Assembly (NCBI GenBank): GCA_003160265.1
Contig: PLQY01000036.1
Location: forward strand, 4,814 to 15,854
Reading direction: 5' to 3'
From: Peptococcaceae bacterium
GTDB taxonomy: Bacteria; Bacillota; DSM-12270; Thermacetogeniales; Thermacetogeniaceae
Length of the DNA stretch: 11,041 nt
In this document: positions 6,445 to 11,041 of the stretch, piece by piece
Layout of the letters: each line of letters begins with the position of its first letter
Position numbering within the stretch: position 1 is the first letter of the stretch
Made by a program: the position numbers and the translations under genes
Notes under the pieces: model-generated
Seen by the model: the letters and a program-made list of their open reading frames with translations, nothing else
The model's database searches: none
What the model was told of the DNA's origin: nothing

Positions 6445-7495
6445 AGATGTAACTAGCTGCCATATCCCCCACTTCGGTGGTGCTGTATCCCATCTTTCCT
6501 GCCGACATGCTGTCGAGCCTGATTACCACCTTCATGATCGCCTTCTCCACTGCCTCTGCCGCCTGGACCTCGCCCAGGTATTCCAGCATCATCTGCACCG
6601 AAGCTATTGCAGCCACCGGATTGATCACATTCTTGCCCGTATACTTCGGAGCCGAACCGCCGATTGGTTCGAACATGGAAACTCCTTCGGGATTGATGTT
6701 TCCGCCTGCGGCAACGCCCAGTCCTCCCTGGATTACCGCTCCGATGTCGGTGATGATGTCTCCGAACATGTTGTCTGTAACTATGACGTCGAAAAATTCA
6801 GGGTTCTTCACTATCCACATCGATGTGGCGTCCACATGGGCATAATCGGTCTGGATGCCGGGATATTCCTTGGCGATTTCGTAGAAAGCCCTCTCCCACA
6901 GATCAAAGGCATAGGTGAGAACATTGGTCTTGCCGCAGAGGGTCAGTTTCTTCCTCTTGTTCCTCTTGCGGCAGTATTCAAAAGCAAACCGGATACAGCG
7001 TTCAACGCCCTTGCGGGTATTGATGGATTCTTGAATGGCTATCTCGTCGGGAGTGCCTTTCTTGAAAGTTCCTCCTACTCCCGCGTAAAGCCCTTCAGTA
7101 TTTTCCCTGACGACAGCAAAATCGATATCATCAGGCCCCTTGTTCTTTAACGGGGTATCGACTCCCGGATAGAGCTTGACCGGACGCAGATTGATATACT
7201 GGTCGAGAGTGAACCTGAGATTGAGCAGAATCCCTTTTTCCAGGATGCCGGGTTTGACATCGGGGTGGCCGATAGCTCCGAGAAGCAGGGCCTGTTTGGT
7301 CTTTATCCTCTCAATTTCGTAATCAGGCAGAGTCTCACCCGTTTTCTTATACCTCTCCGCTCCCAGGTCGAAGGTTTCCGACTCCACTGAGAAGCCGAAT
7401 TTTTTGCTTGCTGCGGCCAGCACTTTCAGACCTTCTCTTACAACTTCCGGCCCTGTTCCGTCACCAGGCAGAATACCGATATTATAGTTGTTCAA
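6443..7495 (-). CDS. leuB: 3-isopropylmalate dehydrogenase LeuB (RENTEG-type)
   Basis: This NAD-dependent decarboxylating dehydrogenase oxidises 3-isopropylmalate to 2-ketoisocaproate; with citramalate-derived 3-methylmalate it would give 2-ketobutyrate. The 350 residues carry GDGTGPE (11-17), substrate arginines in LRFTLDQYINLRP (R94, R104) and VVREN (R130), the tyrosine in ENTEGLYAG (Y137), K189 in GKTNVL, and aspartates D222, D241 and D245 (VIVTDNMFGDIITD). FEPIGGSAPKYTGKNVINP is the cofactor-side signature. The RENTEG and GAIGHPD motifs place it with the actinobacterial/archaeal-like IPMDH and isocitrate-dehydrogenase-like group, not with the classical GAVGGPKWD LeuB. The start is TTG at 7495, one base after the leuD stop, with AGG five bases upstream. 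Base composition is markedly lower in GC than its neighbours. Operon position makes the LeuB role likely; a related beta-decarboxylating dehydrogenase cannot be excluded from sequence alone. Confidence 0.9.
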   Translation of the reverse strand: MNNYNIGILPGDGTGPEVVREGLKVLAAASKKFGFSVESETFDLGAERYKKTGETLPDYEIERIKTKQALLLGAIGHPDVKPGILEKGILLNLRFTLDQYINLRPVKLYPGVDTPLKNKGPDDIDFAVVRENTEGLYAGVGGTFKKGTPDEIAIQESINTRKGVERCIRFAFEYCRKRNKRKKLTLCGKTNVLTYAFDLWERAFYEIAKEYPGIQTDYAHVDATSMWIVKNPEFFDVIVTDNMFGDIITDIGAVIQGGLGVAAGGNINPEGVSMFEPIGGSAPKYTGKNVINPVAAIASVQMMLEYLGEVQAAEAVEKAIMKVVIRLDSMSAGKMGYSTTEVGDMAASYI

Positions 7496-7496
7496 A

Positions 7497-7991
7497 TTAA
7501 CCTGCCATCCTCTCTCTGACGTAGTTGATCAACCCGCCGGCTTCAATGATCTGCTGCATAAACGACGGGAAAGCAGCCGCCTGGTAGGTCGCCGGATGAG
7601 TGAGGTTCCTGATCTTGCCCGTTGCCAGGTCGACCTCCACCTCGTCGCCGTTTTCGATCGCCTGCACCGATTCGCCGGCCTCCAGGATCGGCAGCCCGAT
7701 GTTCACCGCATTGCGGTAGAAGATGCGGGCGAAGCTGGCGGCGATCACGCAGCTCACGCCGGCGCTCTTGATGGCCACCGGGGCGTGTTCCCGGGAGGAG
7801 CCACAGCCGAAATTGCGGCCGGCCACAATGATGTCGCCGGGCTGAACCCGTCCCGCAAAACTCTTGTCAGCGTCCTCCATGCAGTGGGACGCCAACTCCT
7901 GCGGGTCGGTGGTGTTCAGGTAGCGGGCCGGGATGATCAGGTCGGTGTCCACGTCGTTGCCGAATTTCCAGATGCGTCCTTTGATGATCAC
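7497..7991 (-). CDS. leuD: 3-isopropylmalate dehydratase small subunit LeuD
   Basis: This is the small (swivel) subunit of isopropylmalate isomerase, pairing with LeuC to convert 2- to 3-isopropylmalate and also citramalate to 3-methylmalate. At 164 residues it matches the short archaeal/clostridial LeuD type. Visible motifs are [16 protein letters not shown] (12-27), the substrate-specificity loop with YLNT, and [14 protein letters not shown] (58-71), followed by [20 protein letters not shown]. The start is a GTG at 7991 that overlaps the leuC TGA (GTGA), so the two subunits are translationally coupled for equal amounts. leuB begins one base after its stop. GC content and codon use are like leuC and unlike leuB. 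Confidence 0.96.
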   Translation of the reverse strand: MIIKGRIWKFGNDVDTDLIIPARYLNTTDPQELASHCMEDADKSFAGRVQPGDIIVAGRNFGCGSSREHAPVAIKSAGVSCVIAASFARIFYRNAVNIGLPILEAGESVQAIENGDEVEVDLATGKIRNLTHPATYQAAAFPSFMQQIIEAGGLINYVRERMAG

Positions 7992-9253
7992 TGCGCGACC
8001 TCCTCCGGGTGGGTGATGTAGCCGGTAATGGCAGTGGCTGCGGCCACCGCCGGCCCCGCCAGGTAGACCTCGCTCTCCGGATGGCCCATCCGTCCCACAA
8101 AGTTGCGGTTGGTAGTGGACAGCGCCCTCTCGCCGTGGGCGAGGACGCCCATGTGGCCGCCCAGGCAGGGCCCGCAGGTGGGTGTGCTGACTGCCGCCCC
8201 GGCCTCCACGAAGACTTCCAGCAGTCCCTCCCGCATCGCCTGCAGGTAGATCTCCTGGGTGCCCGGGATCACGATCAGGCGCAGCCTGCTGCTGGCGCGG
8301 CGCCCCTTGAGGATGCCGGCCGCGGTTCTCAGGTCCTCCAGACGCCCGTTGGTGCAGGAGCCGATCACCACCTGGTCGACGGCGATCCCCGCCGCCTCCG
8401 AGACCGGCCTGGAGTTCTCGGGCAGGTGCGGGAAAGCCACCTGGGGCTCGATCTGCCCCGCCTCATACTCGTACACCTCGACGTAGCAGGCATCCGGGTC
8501 GCTGGCATAGACCTGGAATTCCCGTTTCTTCCGGCCTGCCACAAAGTCCAGCGTCTTGTCGTCCGGAGCGACGATGCCGTTCTTGGCGCCCGCCTCCACG
8601 GCCATGTTGCACATGGTCAGCCGGCCTTCCACCGAGAGGGCGCCGATCGTCTCCCCGGCGAACTCCATCGCCCGGTAGCGCGCTCCCTCCACCCCGATCT
8701 GGCCAATGGTGTAGAGGATCAGGTCCTTGCCGCCCACCCAGGGGCGCAGTTCACCGTGAAAGACGAACTTCATGCTCTCCGGCACCTTGAACCAACACTC
8801 CCCCAGGGCCATGCCCGCCGCCAGATCGGTGCTCCCGACCCCGGTGGCGAACGCCCCCAGCGCCCCGTAGGTGCAGGTGTGGGAATCCGCTCCGATCATG
8901 CAGTCGCCGGGCAGCACCAGCCCCTGTTCCGGCAGCAGGCAGTGCTCGATCCCCATGGCACCCACGTCAAAGTAGTTGACGATCCCGAACTCCCGGGCAA
9001 ACTCCCGGATCACCAGGCACTGCTCCGCAGACTTGATGTCCTTGTTGGGGGTGAAGTGGTCCATCACCAGGACCACCCGCCCGGGGTCGAAAACCTTGCG
9101 GAGATCCAGCTTGCGAAACTCCTGGATGGCTAACGGGGCGGTGATGTCGTTGGCCAGTACCAGGTCCAGCCTGCAGTTGACCAGTTCGCCAGGGGCCACC
9201 CGCTCCCTGCCGGCGTGGCCGGCCAGGATCTTTTCAGTTATCGTCATGCCCAT
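7988..9253 (-). CDS. leuC: 3-isopropylmalate dehydratase large subunit LeuC
   Basis: This is an aconitase-family enzyme holding a [4Fe-4S] cluster; with LeuD it isomerises 2-isopropylmalate and the citramalate-derived analogue. The three cluster cysteines are visible: C300 in [13 protein letters not shown], and C360 and C363 in [37 protein letters not shown] is at 121-143, and [17 protein letters not shown] closes the protein. At 421 residues it is the shorter archaeal/clostridial (HacA-like) form; E. coli LeuC has about 466. The ATG at 9253 is preceded by AGGGGGG with about 6 bases spacing; a second in-frame ATG two codons later is less well placed. It lies 99 bases after leuA, with a repeat-rich hairpin region between them, and overlaps leuD by four bases. 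Confidence 0.97.
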   Translation of the reverse strand: MGMTITEKILAGHAGRERVAPGELVNCRLDLVLANDITAPLAIQEFRKLDLRKVFDPGRVVLVMDHFTPNKDIKSAEQCLVIREFAREFGIVNYFDVGAMGIEHCLLPEQGLVLPGDCMIGADSHTCTYGALGAFATGVGSTDLAAGMALGECWFKVPESMKFVFHGELRPWVGGKDLILYTIGQIGVEGARYRAMEFAGETIGALSVEGRLTMCNMAVEAGAKNGIVAPDDKTLDFVAGRKKREFQVYASDPDACYVEVYEYEAGQIEPQVAFPHLPENSRPVSEAAGIAVDQVVIGSCTNGRLEDLRTAAGILKGRRASSRLRLIVIPGTQEIYLQAMREGLLEVFVEAGAAVSTPTCGPCLGGHMGVLAHGERALSTTNRNFVGRMGHPESEVYLAGPAVAAATAITGYITHPEEVAQ

Positions 9254-9271
9254 GATGTTCCCCCCTCTTGG

Positions 9272-9368
9272 GAGGTGAGAGGTGTGCGGTTGGAGGTGAG
9301 ATATTTGTTGGTTTTGGCTTTGCCAAAACCTTCTATTCCCGCTTCTCGCTTCTCACTTCTCACTTCTC
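9272..9368. repeat. Heptanucleotide inverted-repeat element C with palindromic core, between leuA and leuC
   Basis: On the minus strand leuA ends in four units GAGAAGT, GAGAAGT, GAGAAGC, GAGAAGC (9368 down to 9341). The opposite arm on the plus strand reads GAGGTGA, GAGGTGT, GCGGTTG, GAGGTGA (9272-9299), so the arms are inverted relative to each other and similar in sequence. Between them is a perfect 9-bp hairpin (9310-9330). The leuA stop codon (9353-9355) lies inside the units, so they encode the last residues RSEK. The element fills nearly all of the leuA-leuC spacer. Confidence 0.7.
9310..9330. repeat. Perfect hairpin in the leuA-leuC spacer
   Basis: GGTTTTGGC (9310-9318), loop TTT and GCCAAAACC (9322-9330) form a perfect 9-bp stem. 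On the transcribed (minus) strand it is followed by AACAAATATC, not a T-run, so full termination is unlikely. It could stabilise or punctuate the leuA-leuCDB mRNA. Confidence 0.7.
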
Positions 9369-10945
9369 TTTCTTGGCCGGCCCCGGCGGCGCTTGCCTGA
9401 AACACCCAAGTCGTCGGTGGCCAGGCCGGATTCGTAGATCACTTTGTTGACAGCATTCAGGTAGGCCTTGACGCTGGCCTCGACGACGTCGGTGGAAAGG
9501 CCGCGCCCGATGAATGGCCTGCCGCCGTATTCGACCCTGGCGGTGACCTCGCCCAGGGCGTCCTTGCCGTCCTTGCCGCCGGTGACGGCGCTGATCGTAT
9601 ACTCGCTCAGGTTAATGTCCCGCAAACCGGTAATTTTATCGATCGCCCTTAGGGCCGCGTCCACGGGTCCGTCGCCGCAGGCGGCCTCCTCCTGGGTGCT
9701 GCCGTTCCGTTTCAGACCGACCGTGGCCGTCGGGACGACCGTGGTACCGCTGGAGATGTGCAAGTACTCCAGTTGGTACAACTCCGGAGCAGATTTGATC
9801 TCGTTCTTGACCAGGGCCTCCAGGTCGCGGTCGGTGATCTCCTTCTTGCGGTCGGTCAGGGCCTTGAAACGCTCGAAGGCCTGGTTCAGTTGGTCGCCGT
9901 CCAGCATGTGCCCGAGTTCGGCCAGGCGCTCCCGGAAGGCATGTCTGCCGGACAGCTTGCCCAGCACGATATTGGACTGGGGCAGCCCGATCAACTGCGG
10001 GTTCATGATCTCGTAGGTGGAACGCTCCTTCAGCACGCCGTCCTGGTGGATGCCGGAGGCGTGGAGGAAGGCGTTCTTGCCTATCACCGCCTTGTTCGCC
10101 TGGACGGCCATGCCGCTCAACAGACTCACCAGTTTGCTGGTGCGGTAGATCTCGTCGTACTTGATCCCGGTCTCCTTGTTGAAGTAGGACTGCCGGGTGT
10201 ACAGACCCATCACAATCTCCTCGAGGGAGGCGTTGCCCGCCCGCTCGCCCAGGCCGTTGACGGCGCACTCCACCTGCTGGGCGCCGCTCTTGACAGCCGC
10301 CAGGGAGTTGGCCACCGCCAGGCCGAGGTCGTTGTGGCAGTGGACGCTCACCACCACCTGGTCGATCCCTTTTGTCCGGCTCCGGATCTGGGTGATAAAC
10401 TCCCCGAATTCCTGCGGCACGGCGTACCCCACCGTGTCCGGAATGTTCACGGTGGTAGCCCCGGCCTCGATCGTCGCCTCCAGCACCTCGCACAGGTAGG
10501 CGAGATCGCTGCGGGAGGCGTCCTCGGCCGAGAACTCCACGTCACCGGTATAGCCCCGGGCCTGCTTGACGGCAGCCACCGCCAGTTCCAGCACTTCCGG
10601 CCTCGTCTTCTGCAGCTTGTGCTTGATGTGCAGGTCAGAGGTAGCGATCACGATATGGATCCGCGGGTGTTCCGCTTCTTGCAGGGCCTCCCAGGCCCGG
10701 TCGATGTCGACCGGGTTGGCCCGGCACAGTCCGGCAATCACCGGGCCCCGCACCTCCCTGGCAATCGCCTGGACGGCGGCAAAATCTCCCGGCGAGGCGA
10801 TCGGAAAACCGGCCTCGATGATGTCCACATTCAGCCTGGCCAGTTGGCGGGCGATCTCCAGCTTCTCCTGGATGTTGAAACTTACTCCGGGCGACTGCTC
10901 GCCATCCCGGAGGGTGGTGTCAAAAATGAAGACACGGTCAGTCAC
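9353..10945 (-). CDS. leuA: 2-isopropylmalate synthase LeuA
   Basis: The enzyme condenses 2-ketoisovalerate with acetyl-CoA, the committed step to leucine. I start it at GTG 10945, giving 530 residues beginning [20 protein letters not shown], because a full AGGAGGTGAT Shine-Dalgarno (10961 down to 10952) lies six bases upstream. A GTG at 10978 would add 11 residues and put that site inside the gene. The barrel shows [12 protein letters not shown] (9-20), [11 protein letters not shown] (44-54), the metal motif HCHND (202-206) and [14 protein letters not shown] (230-243). The C-terminal leucine-binding regulatory domain is at about 390-505 ([36 protein letters not shown]), so feedback inhibition by leucine is expected. 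The last 15 residues ([15 protein letters not shown]) are an unusual, strongly basic extension with an AT-hook-like RGRP core, ending in heptamer repeat. It is the first leu gene in the window. Confidence 0.97.
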   Translation of the reverse strand: MTDRVFIFDTTLRDGEQSPGVSFNIQEKLEIARQLARLNVDIIEAGFPIASPGDFAAVQAIAREVRGPVIAGLCRANPVDIDRAWEALQEAEHPRIHIVIATSDLHIKHKLQKTRPEVLELAVAAVKQARGYTGDVEFSAEDASRSDLAYLCEVLEATIEAGATTVNIPDTVGYAVPQEFGEFITQIRSRTKGIDQVVVSVHCHNDLGLAVANSLAAVKSGAQQVECAVNGLGERAGNASLEEIVMGLYTRQSYFNKETGIKYDEIYRTSKLVSLLSGMAVQANKAVIGKNAFLHASGIHQDGVLKERSTYEIMNPQLIGLPQSNIVLGKLSGRHAFRERLAELGHMLDGDQLNQAFERFKALTDRKKEITDRDLEALVKNEIKSAPELYQLEYLHISSGTTVVPTATVGLKRNGSTQEEAACGDGPVDAALRAIDKITGLRDINLSEYTISAVTGGKDGKDALGEVTARVEYGGRPFIGRGLSTDVVEASVKAYLNAVNKVIYESGLATDDLGVSGKRRRGRPRKRSEK

Positions 10946-10951
10946 CTGATT

Positions 10952-10961
10952 ATCACCTCCT
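10952..10961 (-). promoter_or_regulatory. Full-length Shine-Dalgarno sequence setting the leuA start
   Basis: The minus strand reads AGGAGGTGAT, a full-length match to the usual Firmicutes anti-Shine-Dalgarno end of 16S rRNA, and is followed after six bases by GTG (10945). It decides the start against the GTG at 10978. Confidence 0.85.
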
Positions 10962-10978
10962 GCTCCACTTCTAAGCAC

Positions 10979-11041
10979 TCATACACCACAGATGACTATC
11001 CGCTCTAATGCCCCCCCCGCTGGATGCGGAGGAAGAATGCG
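10979..11041 (-). other. Region upstream of leuA, cut by window edge
   Basis: About 60 bases remain upstream. They hold a run of eight C (11011-11018; G on the transcribed strand) and no recognisable promoter or T-box element. One minus-strand frame is open from the edge to a TAG at 11007-11005 (AFFLRIQRGGH) and another to a TGA at 10981-10979. Either could be the end of an upstream gene, but neither piece is recognisable. Confidence 0.3.

Noticed and set aside
8009..9133. Plus-strand open frame (about 374 codons) opposite leuC
   Set aside because: It mirrors LeuC with its intact iron-sulphur motifs. No ribosome binding site or domain supports it.
9310..9330. Intrinsic terminator after leuA
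   Set aside because: The stem is perfect but no T-run follows on the transcribed strand, and leuCDB and cimA continue in the same direction.
4744..9368. TRAP-like binding site (GAG/TAG triplets at regular spacing)
   Set aside because: The triplets recur every 7 bases, that is with 4-base gaps. TRAP sites use mostly 2-3 base gaps and many more triplets, and the context is leucine and not tryptophan synthesis.
9272..9368. CRISPR array
   Set aside because: The repeats are 7-base tandem units with no unique spacers of about 30 bases and no cas genes.
9758..11008. Long plus-strand open frame (about 416 codons) opposite leuA
   Set aside because: It is the complement of a fully supported LeuA; composition is that of an antisense shadow.

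Overview
The window looks like a chromosomal segment of a GC-rich Firmicute of the Clostridia. A Peptococcaceae-type organism (Pelotomaculum or Desulfotomaculum relatives) is my best guess. The reasons are the cdaA-cdaR pair, the DUF881-sbp-DUF881 trio typical of endospore-forming Firmicutes, strong AGGAGG-type ribosome binding sites, frequent GTG and TTG starts, and a citramalate synthase placed beside the leucine genes. The assignment rests on gene content only.

Layout. Bases 3-521 (+) are the 3' end of a major-facilitator transporter. It converges on cdaR and cdaA (549-2379, -), the c-di-AMP cyclase and its YbbR-domain regulator. A 463-base gap (2380-2842) separates cdaA from a rightward cluster of DUF881, small basic protein and DUF881 genes (2843-4692, +). 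The gap holds an inverted repeat in the cdaA leader, an AT-rich palindromic promoter region and a very strong GC-rich hairpin. From 4760 to the right end everything is on the minus strand, and the transcription order is leuA, leuC, leuD, leuB, cimA. LeuA makes 2-isopropylmalate for leucine and CimA makes citramalate for threonine-independent isoleucine. LeuCD and LeuB can process both products, so the cluster forms two parallel branches sharing three enzymes.

The most unusual structure is non-coding. Three gene junctions in the right half (about 4693-4771, 6375-6444 and 9272-9368) carry the same architecture: about four degenerate 7-base units on each side, in inverted orientation, around a short centre that is itself a palindrome in two of the three cases. 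The units begin at or overlap the stop codons of the second DUF881 gene, cimA, leuB and leuA, and in leuA and cimA they supply the last codons. I know of no named family in this group of organisms that matches.

The leuB gene is also distinct: about 50% GC in rows counted by hand against about 67% in leuC, and its protein is of the RENTEG type, not the classical bacterial LeuB type. It looks like an in-place replacement by a transferred gene. No CRISPR array, rRNA, tRNA, transposase or phage gene was seen.
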